Part shown: piece after piece, positions 40,681-49,833 of the stretch
Numbering within the stretch: position 1 is the first letter of the stretch
Layout: each line of letters starts with the position of its first letter
From: Myxococcales bacterium
GTDB taxonomy: Bacteria > Myxococcota_A > Polyangia > Polyangiales > Polyangiaceae
Reading direction: 5' to 3'
Assembly (NCBI GenBank): GCA_016794345.1
Contig: JAEUKE010000314.1
Coordinates: 124,001-188,000, forward strand
Length of the DNA: 64,000 bases
Position numbers and translations under genes: made by a program
The notes under the pieces: generated by a model
Database searches by the model: none
Seen by the model: only the letters and a program-made list of their open reading frames with translations
What the model was told of the DNA's origin: nothing

Positions 40681-41247
40681 ATGCGCCGGCTCTCGACCCG
40701 CCGGCCGTTGATCGTGTGGCGGCGGGACCTGGCCCCGCTCCTCGTGGGCGCATGCCTCGCCTCGTCGGCCTGCGCACCTGCGTCGGGCGGATCCGATCCG
40801 GTCGAGGTGACGCTCGGGTCGGCCGGGCAGGCCGTGGACCCCCCGCGCTCGATCGACGCTCCACGCGCCGAGCCCGCCGAGCGCGACGACGCTCCGGCGA
40901 TCACGTGGGCCCCGGATCCGGCGGAGGCGGAGCGCGAGGCGCTGCGTCTGCAGAGGCCGCTGCTCGTCTTCGTGGGCGCGAGCTGGTCGACCGCGTCGCT
41001 CGAGATGGAGCGGACCGTGCTCACCTCGGCAGCCGTCCGGCGGGCAGCGCGACCTTACCTGGCGACCCGCGTCGACGCGACCGACGACCCTGCCGCCGCA
41101 GCCGAATACTGGCTCCAGCGGCTCGATGTCGCGGGCGTTCCCTCGGTGGTCCTGGTGGACGCGACGGGCAAGCGACGCGACGTGATCGTCGGCTTCGTCC
41201 CGGCGCCGGAGCTGACGAGCCGACTGAACGATTTCATCAGCAGGTGA
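40681..41247 (+). CDS. Thioredoxin-fold lipoprotein lacking the CxxC active site
   Basis: 188 residues starting at ATG 40681, ten bases after the previous stop. The signal and lipobox region is LAPLLVGACLASSACAP. The second half fits the DsbD-gamma/thioredoxin-like layout: a strand (LLVFVGASWS), helix, VATRVDATDDPA, then GVPSVVLVDATGKRRD with the cis-Pro motif. Where DsbD has WCxxC, this protein has W-S-T-A-S, so both redox cysteines are Ser. It cannot do dithiol exchange by the usual route. It may be a chaperone-like or binding protein in the periplasm. Proximity to the zinc-ribbon/GYF membrane protein suggests they belong to one operon. Confidence 0.75.
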   Translation: MRRLSTRRPLIVWRRDLAPLLVGACLASSACAPASGGSDPVEVTLGSAGQAVDPPRSIDAPRAEPAERDDAPAITWAPDPAEAEREALRLQRPLLVFVGASWSTASLEMERTVLTSAAVRRAARPYLATRVDATDDPAAAAEYWLQRLDVAGVPSVVLVDATGKRRDVIVGFVPAPELTSRLNDFISR

Positions 41248-41318
41248 GCCGCGCCGTGCGCCGCGCTCCACGCGCGCGGGAAACTGACGACTGGCGAGAG
41301 TGCTGCTAAAGAGCGGGC

Positions 41319-42320
41319 ATGGCAGTCACGGTCGCTGTGGTCGGTGCAACGGGTGTCGTCGGGCGCGAGATGCTCCGCGTCCTCGAGCAGCGGAAGTTCC
41401 CCGCCGCGAAGGTGGTCGCGCTCGCGTCGGCGCGCTCGGTCGGCGCGAAGATCCCGTTTGCCGGCGGTGAGCTCGTCGTCCGCGAAGCGACGCCGGATGC
41501 CTTCGAGGGGGTGGGCATCGCGCTCATGAGCGCCGGCGCCGCGGCCTCGCGTCAGCTCGGGCCGGAGGCGGCCAAGCGAGGCGCGATCGTGATCGACAAC
41601 TCCAGCGCCTGGCGGATGGACCCGGACGTGCCGCTCGTCGTCCCCGAGGTCAACATGGACGCGGCGAAGCAGCGCCCGAAGGGCATCATCGCCAACCCGA
41701 ACTGCAGCACGATCCAGATGGTCGTCGCGCTCAAGCCGCTCCACGACGCGGCGCGGATCAAGCACATCGTCGTCTCGACGTACCAGGCGGCGAGCGGGAA
41801 GGGGCACGCCGCGCAGCTCGAGCTCGAGGAGCAGGTCCGCGCGGTCGCCAAGGGCGAGAGCCCGGTCGCGAAGATCTTCCCGGCGCCGCTCGCCATGAAC
41901 GTGGTGATGGACTGGAAGGCTGGTGAGCTCGACTACTCCGAAGAGGAGCTGAAGATGGTGAACGAGACCCGGAAGATCTTCGGGGACGACACCATCGGCG
42001 TGAGCCCCACGACCGTCCGCGTCCCGGTCGACACGGGCCACGCGGAGTCGGTCCACGTGCAGTTTCACCGGCCGATGGACGTGGAGGAGGCCAAGTCGCT
42101 GCTCCGCAACGCGCCGGGCGTCCGCTTCGTCGACGGCCCCTACGCGCCCGGCAACCACCCGCAGCCGATCCAGGCCGCGGGCACCGACGACGTGTTCGTC
42201 GGTCGCGTCCGCAAGGACCTCGCCATCCCCGGCGCGATCAACCTCTTCGTCGTGGCCGACAACCTGCGAAAGGGCGCGGCGCTGAACGCCGTGCAGATCG
42301 CCGAGCGCCTCTCGCTCTGA
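41319..42320 (+). CDS. asd: Aspartate-semialdehyde dehydrogenase
   Basis: 333 residues, second step of the aspartate family (lysine, methionine and threonine, and diaminopimelate for the cell wall). The NADP motif is VAVVGATGVVGREML. The active-site Cys129 is in ANPNCSTIQMV, with R234 and His241 in RVPVDTGHAESV. The length and order are standard. The enzyme gives aspartate semialdehyde; downstream thrC is at 28.6 kb. Nothing unusual is seen. Confidence 0.96.
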   Translation: MAVTVAVVGATGVVGREMLRVLEQRKFPAAKVVALASARSVGAKIPFAGGELVVREATPDAFEGVGIALMSAGAAASRQLGPEAAKRGAIVIDNSSAWRMDPDVPLVVPEVNMDAAKQRPKGIIANPNCSTIQMVVALKPLHDAARIKHIVVSTYQAASGKGHAAQLELEEQVRAVAKGESPVAKIFPAPLAMNVVMDWKAGELDYSEEELKMVNETRKIFGDDTIGVSPTTVRVPVDTGHAESVHVQFHRPMDVEEAKSLLRNAPGVRFVDGPYAPGNHPQPIQAAGTDDVFVGRVRKDLAIPGAINLFVVADNLRKGAALNAVQIAERLSL

Positions 42321-42335
42321 CCGCGCCGCTGGTGC

Positions 42336-43334
42336 TCAGAACGTCCCGCCGAGCCCGATGAACGACGGGCCGACGAGCATGTGGGCGCTGCCCGACTGCG
42401 GCGGCGCCGCGTCGTCTCCGTCGAGGACGAAGAGAACGATGCCCGTCGCGAGCACGGCGGCGCCCGCCGAGAGGCCGATGATCGACGCCGTGCCGAGCGT
42501 GGCGGCTTCCTGATCGAGGCTCTCGATCTCGCCTTTGCACGGAAGCCCGCAGGTCTCGAACCGATCGTCCGCGTCCGACGTCTTCAAGAGCGATACGATA
42601 CCCATCGCCCCGCCCGCGGCGAGCCCCGCACCTCCGACCGCCATCAAGGCGATCGAGGCGATGCGCAGGCCGCTCGGGCCGCCGTCGGTCGTGGGGCCTT
42701 CGGGCGTGTCGGGCCGCCCGCCGCCGCTCTTCGCGATGGGGGAGAGGACGACGTGGACGACGGTCTCGCGACCCTCGGGGGCGGCGACGGTGACCTTGGC
42801 GTCGAGGTAGCCGGGCGCCTTGGCCGCGACGGTGTGGTCGCCTGGGTCGACCTCGACGGGCTCGCCGAGCGCGCGCGGCAGGGCGGCCGAGTCGAGCGTG
42901 ACCTGCAGGCCTGCTGCTTCCGGCTCGACCTCGACGACGACCCGAGGGATCCGCGCCTCGAGCGCGGCGAGCTCGGTCTTGCCCGTCGCCTGCGCCTCCA
43001 GGAAGGGCCGCGAGGCCTTGGCGGGGAGCTTCTCGGCCGTGAGCCGCTTGTACGTCTGCCGGGCCTCGAGGAGCTTGCCCGTCGCAGCCTGGGCGCGCGC
43101 GATGTAGAGCAGGTGGGTCGGGGCGTGGAACAGGGACTCGGCCTCGAGCAAGAGGGGCAGCCCGCCCTCCGCCCGCCCCGCCTCCACGGCCTCCGCTCCT
43201 TGGATGAAGAGCGTCCGCGCCCGCTCCTTGTCTTCCTTCTCGCCCGCGCGCGCGGACGAGGGGGCAACAAAGGAGGCGACCCAGACGCCAACCGAGAGGA
43301 TCAGCCCGCGGGTGATTGCCTTCGAGAGGCGCAC
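42336..43334 (-). CDS. Exported TPR and PEGA-like protein
   Basis: 332 residues from a GTG at 43334. The signal peptide reads ITRGLILSVGVWVASFVAP with cleavage near SSARAG. Next is a helical TPR-like region (ARTLFIQGAEAVEAGRAEG, LLYIARAQAATGKLLEA), a PEGA-type beta-sandwich (PGDHTVAAKAPGYLDAKV), a linker and two C-terminal TM helices (IASIALMAVGGAGLAAGG and ASIIGLSAGAAVLATGIV). This is a common layout in Myxococcota envelope proteins. It is divergent from the kinase at 43375 with only 40 bases between, so the two may share a regulated promoter region, and the kinase could be its partner. Confidence 0.78.
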   Translation of the reverse strand: MRLSKAITRGLILSVGVWVASFVAPSSARAGEKEDKERARTLFIQGAEAVEAGRAEGGLPLLLEAESLFHAPTHLLYIARAQAATGKLLEARQTYKRLTAEKLPAKASRPFLEAQATGKTELAALEARIPRVVVEVEPEAAGLQVTLDSAALPRALGEPVEVDPGDHTVAAKAPGYLDAKVTVAAPEGRETVVHVVLSPIAKSGGGRPDTPEGPTTDGGPSGLRIASIALMAVGGAGLAAGGAMGIVSLLKTSDADDRFETCGLPCKGEIESLDQEAATLGTASIIGLSAGAAVLATGIVLFVLDGDDAAPPQSGSAHMLVGPSFIGLGGTF

Positions 43335-43374
43335 AAAAGACGTTCTATCACGGCCTGTGCTACCCTGACGAACT

Positions 43375-45045
43375 ATGGCCGGTCCCTCCCGAGAAGGAGA
43401 GATCCTCGACGGCAAGTACCGCATCGTCCGAAAGCTCGGTGAGGGCGGGATGGGTGCGGTGTACGCAGGCGAGCACATGCGCCTGAAGAAGGCCGTGGCC
43501 ATCAAGATGCTGCACGCCGGCGCGGCGGTCCACGCCGAGATGGCCGATCGCTTCGAGCGCGAGGCGCAGGCAGCGAGCCACATCGGGAGCGACCACATCG
43601 TCGAGGTCTACGACATCGGTGTGACCCCCTCGGGCGACCGGTTCATGGTGATGGAGTACCTCGAGGGCGAGCCGCTCCGGACGCGGCTGAAGCGTTCCAA
43701 GCGCATGCGCGAGGTCGACATCGCCGAGCTCGCGGTCCAGATGCTCGAGGGGCTCGCGGGCGCTCACCGCGCAGGGATCGTCCACCGGGATCTGAAGCCC
43801 GACAACGTCTTCATCTGCCGCGAGAAGAGCGGCAGGCGTGACTTCGTGAAGGTGCTCGACTTCGGCATCAGCAAGTTCTCGCAGGCGGGCGAGGCGGGCT
43901 CGATGACGAAGACCGGCACCATCATGGGCTCGCCGAACTACATGAGCCCGGAGCACGTGCAGGCATCACACGACGTCGACGCGCGCAGCGATCTGTACAG
44001 CGCGGGCGTGATGCTCTTCGAGGCCGTCACCGGCAAGCTCCCTCGGAAGGCGGCGACGTTCGCCGAGATCCTCTTCAAGGTCGTCTACGAGCCGGTGCCC
44101 GACCCGCGGACAATCGAGCCGGGCGTCGATCCCGACTTCGCCGCCATCGTGATGACCGCCTGTGCTCACCAGCGCGAGCAGCGCTACCAGTCCGCCGAGC
44201 AATTCAAGGCGGCGCTCGAAGGGTACCTCCGGCAGAAGGGCCCGCTGGCGCGCGCGCCGCTCGCGGCGGGCGCGCCTCTCCTGGACGACGAGGGCAGCGA
44301 GCGAACGGTCGCGCTCGTCGCGGGCATGCCGCCGCCCTTGCCGTCGGGGCCTGGCTCGATCTCCCAGCCTCACCTCTCGGGCTCGCAGCCGTCTTTTGGC
44401 GGTGCGTCTCATCCGAGCGTCGCGGGCGCCATCGCCGCGGGCGGCTCGCAGCCGTCGTTCGCGGGCGGCTCGCAGCCGTCGTTCGCGGGCGGCTCGCAGC
44501 CGTCGTTTGCGGGCGGCTCACAGCCGTCGTTCGCGGGCGGCTCACAGCCGTCGTTTGCGGGCGGCTCACAGCCGTCGTATTCCGGCCCGCAATCCACCTC
44601 GCAGCCGCCGTTCGGGTCCGGCTCGCAGCCCTCGTATGCGTCGCCCTTCAGCGTCACCCACCAGCCGACGGGGGAGCTGCCTCGTCCGAAGCGCAAGCTC
44701 GGCCTCGGGTTGGCGATCGGTGGTGCTGCGGTGGCGGGCGTCGCTGTCGCCGTCGTCCTCGTGACGCAGCTGCCCGCGTCGGGCAACGCGGGCGCCGCGT
44801 CCAGCGGCAGGTCCAGCGCGACTGCGCCGTCCGCGTCGCAGGCCCCGCAAGCCACGACGGCCGCGTCGCCTCCAGTCGCCACGGCCGCGCCGGAGCCGAG
44901 CGCGGCCCCGGAGGCGCCGGCCAGCGCCACGAGCCCGGCCGCGAGCTCGCCGACCCCGGCGAAGGTCTCGGGCGCGGGCTCGGCGAAGAGCGCCGCTCCG
45001 ACGGGGCAGGGCAAGCCGGGGGGCGGCATCAAGGCCGGCTACTGA
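43375..45045 (+). CDS. Ser/Thr protein kinase with tandem-repeat linker and one TM helix
   Basis: 556 residues. The kinase domain is complete: P-loop LGEGGMGAVYAG, K44, HRDLKPDN (D139), DFG (D162) and the SPNYMSPEH motif. After about residue 285 comes a low-complexity linker with six identical-type units AGGSQPSF (24-bp DNA repeat), a TM helix (LGLGLAIGGAAVAGVAVAVV) and an Ala/Pro-rich periplasmic tail. This is the Pkn/PknB-like architecture common in Myxococcota. It starts at ATG 43375 and faces the TPR/PEGA gene divergently. Substrates are unknown. Confidence 0.94.
   Translation: MAGPSREGEILDGKYRIVRKLGEGGMGAVYAGEHMRLKKAVAIKMLHAGAAVHAEMADRFEREAQAASHIGSDHIVEVYDIGVTPSGDRFMVMEYLEGEPLRTRLKRSKRMREVDIAELAVQMLEGLAGAHRAGIVHRDLKPDNVFICREKSGRRDFVKVLDFGISKFSQAGEAGSMTKTGTIMGSPNYMSPEHVQASHDVDARSDLYSAGVMLFEAVTGKLPRKAATFAEILFKVVYEPVPDPRTIEPGVDPDFAAIVMTACAHQREQRYQSAEQFKAALEGYLRQKGPLARAPLAAGAPLLDDEGSERTVALVAGMPPPLPSGPGSISQPHLSGSQPSFGGASHPSVAGAIAAGGSQPSFAGGSQPSFAGGSQPSFAGGSQPSFAGGSQPSFAGGSQPSYSGPQSTSQPPFGSGSQPSYASPFSVTHQPTGELPRPKRKLGLGLAIGGAAVAGVAVAVVLVTQLPASGNAGAASSGRSSATAPSASQAPQATTAASPPVATAAPEPSAAPEAPASATSPAASSPTPAKVSGAGSAKSAAPTGQGKPGGGIKAGY
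44437..44580 (+). repeat. Six 24-bp tandem repeats inside the kinase gene
   Basis: Six in-frame copies of a unit of the form GCGGGCGGCTCGCAGCCGTC plus GTTC, with third-base variants (CTCG/CTCA, TTC/TTT, last TAT), encode AGGSQPSF. Degenerate copies precede them from about 44380. The unit is a multiple of three, so expansion or contraction would keep the reading frame. Confidence 0.9.
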
Positions 45046-45119
45046 GTCGCACCTCGCCGCCACCGCGCCCTTCGCCGCGCTGGCTGAAGGCTACGCACCG
45101 TTCGCGGCTTCTTGCTACG

Positions 45120-46643
45120 ATGGCTTCGATGCGGCTCGCTTGGCCTACGCTCTCGTTCCTGCCGTGCCTCGTGTTCACGCTCGCCGTCGGCTGCACGGTG
45201 AAGGTCCGGAACTACGACGGCGAAGGAGGCGGCGGCTCGGATCCGACAGGCTCCGGCGGCAGCGGCACGACCGGCACCACGACGGGCGCTGGAGGCGGGA
45301 GCCCCGGCATCTGTGGAGACGGCGCCAGGAACACCGGGGAGGCCTGCGACGGCGACGACTTCGGGACCGAGACCTGCCAGTCCCAGGGCTTCGTCGGCGG
45401 TGTCCTCGGCTGCCTCGCGAACTGCGCGCTCGACACGAGCGCCTGCTCCATGACCTGCGGCAACGGCGCGCTCGACGAGGGCGAGCTCTGCGACGGGCAG
45501 GCCTTCGCGAACGACCTGACGTGTCAGTCCATCTTGCCGGGCTCGCCCGGCGGCTCGCTCTCGTGCTCGGCGTCCTGCTCGGCCGTCGACGCGAGCGGGT
45601 GCCAGGCGCCGCTCACCTGCGGCGACGGCGTCTTCGATCAAGGCGAGCAATGTGACGGCCTCGACCTCAACGGCGCGACGTGCGCGTCGGTCGGCTTCGC
45701 GAGCGGGAACCTTGCGTGCGCCGCGAACTGCGCGTTCGACACCTCGGGCTGCACGACCTGTGGCAACGGCATGGTGCAAAGCGGGGAAGCCTGCGACGGA
45801 CCCGACCTCAACGGCGCGAGCTGCCAGTCGCTCGGCTACGCGCCGGGCGGCACGCTGGTCTGCACGTCCGCGTGTCAGCTCGACGCCAGCGGCTGCAGCC
45901 TGTGTGGCAACGGTCAGGTCAACGGCGGCGAGGGCTGCGACGGCGGCAACCTGAACGGCCAGTCGTGCAGCTCGCAGGGCTACTACGCCGGCAACCTCGG
46001 CTGCAACGGGTCGTGCCAGCTCGACCCGTCGAACTGCACCAACTGCGGCAACGGCAACGTCGACGGCGGCGAGCAGTGTGACGGCGGCAACCTGAACGGC
46101 TCGAGCTGCGGCTCGCTGGGCCTCGGCATCGGCAACCTCACCTGCACCGGGAGCTGCGCCTTCGACGCCACCGGCTGCACGAACAGCTACTGCGGCAACG
46201 GCAACGTCGACGCGGGAGAGCAGTGTGACGGCGGCAACCTGAACGGCGCGGGCTGCGGCACCCTCGGCTACGGCGCCGGCAGTTTGAGCTGCAACGGAAA
46301 CTGCACCTTCAACGCCGGCGGTTGTTACAGCTGCGGGGACGGCAACGTCAACCCCGGGGAGGAGTGCGACGGCGGCAACCTGAACGGCCTCAGCTGTGGC
46401 TCCTACGGCTACTCGCTCGGCTCGCTCTCCTGCAACTCGAACTGCACGGTGAACGTGGGTCTCTGCTCGAACTGCGGCAACGGCGTGCTCGACTCGGGCG
46501 AGGAGTGCGACGGCTACCAGTTCCAGGGCTGCTCGACGTGCGACTGTTATTACGGCTACGAGTGGTACGGCGGGCTCGAGTGCACCTCGTCTTGTACGAT
46601 CAGCGCGGCGAACTGCTACTACAACCCGTGCTGGTACTGCTGA
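45120..46643 (+). CDS. Lipoprotein of about ten tandem cysteine-rich repeats
   Basis: 507 residues. The N-terminus LAWPTLSFLPCLVFTLAVGC carries a lipobox (AVGC), then a Gly/Thr/Ser linker. From about residue 63 to 500 there are roughly ten units of about 45 residues of the type CGNG-x-V-x2-GE-x-CDG-x2-LNG-x-SC, each ending in a C-x3-C-x5-C pattern. They resemble DUF4215-like myxococcal cysteine-rich repeats but lack the DGC-C of that repeat in most copies. The C-terminus is Tyr/Cys-rich and ends in CWYC. It is probably a surface or spore-coat-like structural protein. An ATG nine bases in is an alternative start. Confidence 0.85.
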   Translation: MASMRLAWPTLSFLPCLVFTLAVGCTVKVRNYDGEGGGGSDPTGSGGSGTTGTTTGAGGGSPGICGDGARNTGEACDGDDFGTETCQSQGFVGGVLGCLANCALDTSACSMTCGNGALDEGELCDGQAFANDLTCQSILPGSPGGSLSCSASCSAVDASGCQAPLTCGDGVFDQGEQCDGLDLNGATCASVGFASGNLACAANCAFDTSGCTTCGNGMVQSGEACDGPDLNGASCQSLGYAPGGTLVCTSACQLDASGCSLCGNGQVNGGEGCDGGNLNGQSCSSQGYYAGNLGCNGSCQLDPSNCTNCGNGNVDGGEQCDGGNLNGSSCGSLGLGIGNLTCTGSCAFDATGCTNSYCGNGNVDAGEQCDGGNLNGAGCGTLGYGAGSLSCNGNCTFNAGGCYSCGDGNVNPGEECDGGNLNGLSCGSYGYSLGSLSCNSNCTVNVGLCSNCGNGVLDSGEECDGYQFQGCSTCDCYYGYEWYGGLECTSSCTISAANCYYNPCWYC

Positions 46644-46695
46644 CTCACGGTCGCGACACGGGCGGCCTCCTGCGGAGCTGGTAAGGTTGTCGCCC

Positions 46696-49600
46696 ATGGG
46701 CTCGAAGCGCTCTGCTCCGCACCGGTCGCGCCGCGCGAGCTGCGCTCGCGTCGTCGTCGTGGCGAGCGTCCTCGTCTCGGGCGCGTGTGCGTCGGACGCG
46801 ACGGTGCCGCAGCCGAACGCGGCCCGCGCCGCGTCGGCCAAGAAGGCGCCCGCGGTCGGCTTCGGCTTGCCTCGTGTGTGGCCCAAGTCGCGGCTCTTGC
46901 CGGACGTCGATCCGGGCAAACACGACGAGGCGGAGACGGCCGACGGTAGCCTCCGGCTCTGGGGGCGCATGCGCGTCCGCACACGAGCCGGCGGGACGAT
47001 CGAGCGTGCGCCGGACCTCTTGCCCGTCGGGCGCGTCTCGTCGATCGAGCTGCCGGAGCGGCTCGGCGGCGGGTTCGTGTTCGTCAGCGCGACGGGCCGC
47101 GGCACCGAGATCTGGCGCGCGCCGTCCTGGCTCGAGCCGCTCGTCCCGCTGACGACGGTGGGGCCGGCGGCCGACATGGAGCGACCGCTCGTCGCCGGCT
47201 TCGATCGCCTGTACTTGCGCCTCCGCTCGGGGGAGCTCCTCGCGCTCGACCCGAAGAGCGGCGCGACGATCGGCTTCGGCCCGCTGCCCGTCGCCCCCGC
47301 CTACGCGGACATGGTCTTCGTGGACGGCTGGCGTGGCGTCGTCGACACGGATCTGCGCGGGCCGCTCGCGACGTTCGATGCGGGACAGACCTGGCGGCCC
47401 ATCCCGCTCTCGTCGCGCGTCCGCTCGGTCTCCGTGAGCGAAGAGCCCGGCGCGGCCCAGCCCGGCGTCGTCCTGTTCGTCGACGGCGGCTACTACGTAC
47501 TCTCGGCGACCGGAGACCTCGCTTACTTCCCTGGGTTTCCCAACAGCGGCAGGGCCGCGGCCCCCCCGACGGGCTTCGCCACGCCGCCGGGAGCCCGGCG
47601 GATCCCGGCCGTGCTCACCCCCGCGCAGGAGGCGGGGCCGAAGCCCGGTCCGCTCGGGCGCAGACCGCTCCGCGTGGCGCTCGAGCGCGGCTACCCGGAG
47701 ACCGAGAAGACGGCGGTGGTCGCGCACGAAGGCACGCTCGCCCGCGTGTCGCTCGAGAACGGCGCCGTCATCGAGGCGCACGAGTCCGCTTATCCGGAGC
47801 CTCACGCCGGCTGCAGCGGGATCGCGCTCGCAGGTCAGGACGCGTCGTCGAAGGACATCGGGTTCGTGTGTGGCTCGCCCGAGGGGCCGACGACGGTCTA
47901 TGCGCTGGCGTGGCCGCGACTCCGACCCGTCCTGCGCTTCGAGCATCCGCGGGTCGTCCTCGAGAGCGGGCAGGGCGCCCTCGTCGTCCGCGGCCCATGC
48001 ACCGACGAGGACGTGCCGGACGACGTGCGGCCGTTCTGCGTTCGTCTGGTCGACGGCACGACGAAGGAGGTCCGCGTACGCGGAGAGGTGGGCGCCGAGC
48101 GTGTGGTCGCCCTGGCCGACGGCCGCGTAGCCATCGTCGTCCCGCCGCGTCCGGGCACGCAGGGCCAGCTCTCGATCCTCCAGGGCTCCGCCTCGAAGCA
48201 CCTGCCGCTCCGGATCCCCGACGGCGCGCCTCGCGAGATCGAGACAGGCATGTGGCTCGACGGAATGCAGCAGACGGCGCCCGACGAGATCGGCGGTTGG
48301 GTGGAGGCCGGCGGGCCCACCTTCGGTGTTCGCATCAAGCTCGACGGCGCCGTCTCGGTCGGGCCCGTCGTCAACGAGCCGAGCGGGGTGCTCGTCGCGG
48401 GGCGCTTCGGTCTGGGCGTCGGCGCCGACGGCAAGCTGCTCGAGACGACCGACATGGGCAAGAGCTGGGCGGAGGCCCCGGTGCCACAAGCGCCCGATGC
48501 TGACGGAATCGTCAGCCCTCGAAGATGCGGCCCGGTCGGCTGCGCGATCCAGGGTTGGCTCCGCGTGGGGTGGGGGGAGCCCGCGTCGTCGAACGACCTC
48601 CGGGAGGTCGCCCAGCCGGAAGCCCCCAAGCTCTCGAGCTACAAGCTCTCCGGCGCGCCTGTCGGCTTGACCTGCTCGGCGCCACGGGCGGCGGCCGAGA
48701 AGAAGCCCGCCGCCCGGACGATGTCGGGCGAGGCCTCCACCGGCTGGCTGTCCTTCCAGGGCGTGGCGCCGCCGGCCCTCGAGAAAGACGAGGTGGGCTT
48801 CGACGGCGGCGATCCGTACGGCGCCTGGCCGTTCCGCGCCTACGTCTGGGGCAAACGCGACTCCGACTGGTCGCGCACCGGACGTTTCGTCGTGCGCTTC
48901 GAGGACGAGTTCGCGCTCGACTCGATCCGATCGAGCGCGCCGTCCGCCTCGCCGTGGTCGGGTGAAGACCTGGCGCGCGACGTCTTCGGCGCGGGCTCCT
49001 GGGGCGTGACGTGGGGCGCGTTCCGTGACCCGGCGGGTCGCGCGAGCCTCGTGTCGATCTGTCGAGGTCGAGCGTGCAGCGTGCTCGCCGTCGAGGACCG
49101 GCAGCCAGTCCTGCCCCTCACGACGACCGATCCGAACGGGCTTCCGCGGCCGCTGCCGCAGTCGGCGGTCCAGGTCGGCCCGACCTGGTTTTACCTCGGT
49201 GACGACGGCGCGCCCGATCGACTGGCGCTCTTCCGCGCGGATCTCGGCCGGGTCCGGCGTGTCGCTTCGCTGCCGCGCCCGCTGGGCCGGTCGGGCACGA
49301 CGGCGGTCCCGCGCCTCGTCCGGCGGGCCAAGGGCAACGCGCTCGGCCTTTTGTTCCTCGCCAAAGAGGGGCCCTTCGACCGGCGCGGCACGCGCTACGT
49401 CATCGAGATCGACCCGGAGACCGGAGCGCTCGCGGAGCCGCTGAGCCTCGGCCGACCCGATCTCGGCGATCTGACGCTCTCGGCCCCTTGTGATCCCGCG
49501 CAGGACGGCTGGCTCGTCGAGCTCCCCTCGGCCGACGTCTCGGCGGACGCGACCGTCGGCGGCAGCCGCTTCTCGCTCGAGGGCTTCGAGCTGCGAGCCC

Positions 49601-49809
49601 GGATGAGCCCGGGCGCTGCCTGCCTCGAGGCCGCCTCGGCGGTGACCTCGTCGACGTTCGAGAAGGGGAGCAAGGGGGCCCAAGAAGGCGCATCGGGCGG
49701 GCTCCCCGTCTTCCTGACCAGCCGGTCCGGCGGCGGGCGCTCGGTCCTCGACTGCCGCCTCACGCCGCCGGCCGCAGGTGAGATCCTGCCGTTTTTGACC
49801 AGACCCTAG
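46696..49809 (+). CDS. Large lipoprotein with beta-propeller/BNR-like repeats
   Basis: 1037 residues from ATG 46696. The export signal (SCARVVVVASVLVSGACAS) ends in a lipobox-like SGAC. The body is beta-rich with BNR/sialidase-like sequences (ATFDAGQTWRPIPL and LETTDMGKSWAEAPV) that suggest a propeller. No catalytic motif is visible. Late cysteines (CGPVGC, CRGRACS) may form disulphides. The gene is 52 bases downstream of the cysteine-repeat protein gene and 24 bases upstream of the vWA gene, so an envelope-protein operon is possible. Confidence 0.78.
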   Translation: MGSKRSAPHRSRRASCARVVVVASVLVSGACASDATVPQPNAARAASAKKAPAVGFGLPRVWPKSRLLPDVDPGKHDEAETADGSLRLWGRMRVRTRAGGTIERAPDLLPVGRVSSIELPERLGGGFVFVSATGRGTEIWRAPSWLEPLVPLTTVGPAADMERPLVAGFDRLYLRLRSGELLALDPKSGATIGFGPLPVAPAYADMVFVDGWRGVVDTDLRGPLATFDAGQTWRPIPLSSRVRSVSVSEEPGAAQPGVVLFVDGGYYVLSATGDLAYFPGFPNSGRAAAPPTGFATPPGARRIPAVLTPAQEAGPKPGPLGRRPLRVALERGYPETEKTAVVAHEGTLARVSLENGAVIEAHESAYPEPHAGCSGIALAGQDASSKDIGFVCGSPEGPTTVYALAWPRLRPVLRFEHPRVVLESGQGALVVRGPCTDEDVPDDVRPFCVRLVDGTTKEVRVRGEVGAERVVALADGRVAIVVPPRPGTQGQLSILQGSASKHLPLRIPDGAPREIETGMWLDGMQQTAPDEIGGWVEAGGPTFGVRIKLDGAVSVGPVVNEPSGVLVAGRFGLGVGADGKLLETTDMGKSWAEAPVPQAPDADGIVSPRRCGPVGCAIQGWLRVGWGEPASSNDLREVAQPEAPKLSSYKLSGAPVGLTCSAPRAAAEKKPAARTMSGEASTGWLSFQGVAPPALEKDEVGFDGGDPYGAWPFRAYVWGKRDSDWSRTGRFVVRFEDEFALDSIRSSAPSASPWSGEDLARDVFGAGSWGVTWGAFRDPAGRASLVSICRGRACSVLAVEDRQPVLPLTTTDPNGLPRPLPQSAVQVGPTWFYLGDDGAPDRLALFRADLGRVRRVASLPRPLGRSGTTAVPRLVRRAKGNALGLLFLAKEGPFDRRGTRYVIEIDPETGALAEPLSLGRPDLGDLTLSAPCDPAQDGWLVELPSADVSADATVGGSRFSLEGFELRARMSPGAACLEAASAVTSSTFEKGSKGAQEGASGGLPVFLTSRSGGGRSVLDCRLTPPAAGEILPFLTRP

Positions 49810-49833
49810 AAGAGAACCTAGACTTCTCTTTCG

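Noticed and set aside
44437..44580. Regular repeats that might be taken for a CRISPR array
   Set aside because: The units are directly adjacent without spacers and lie in frame inside the kinase gene.
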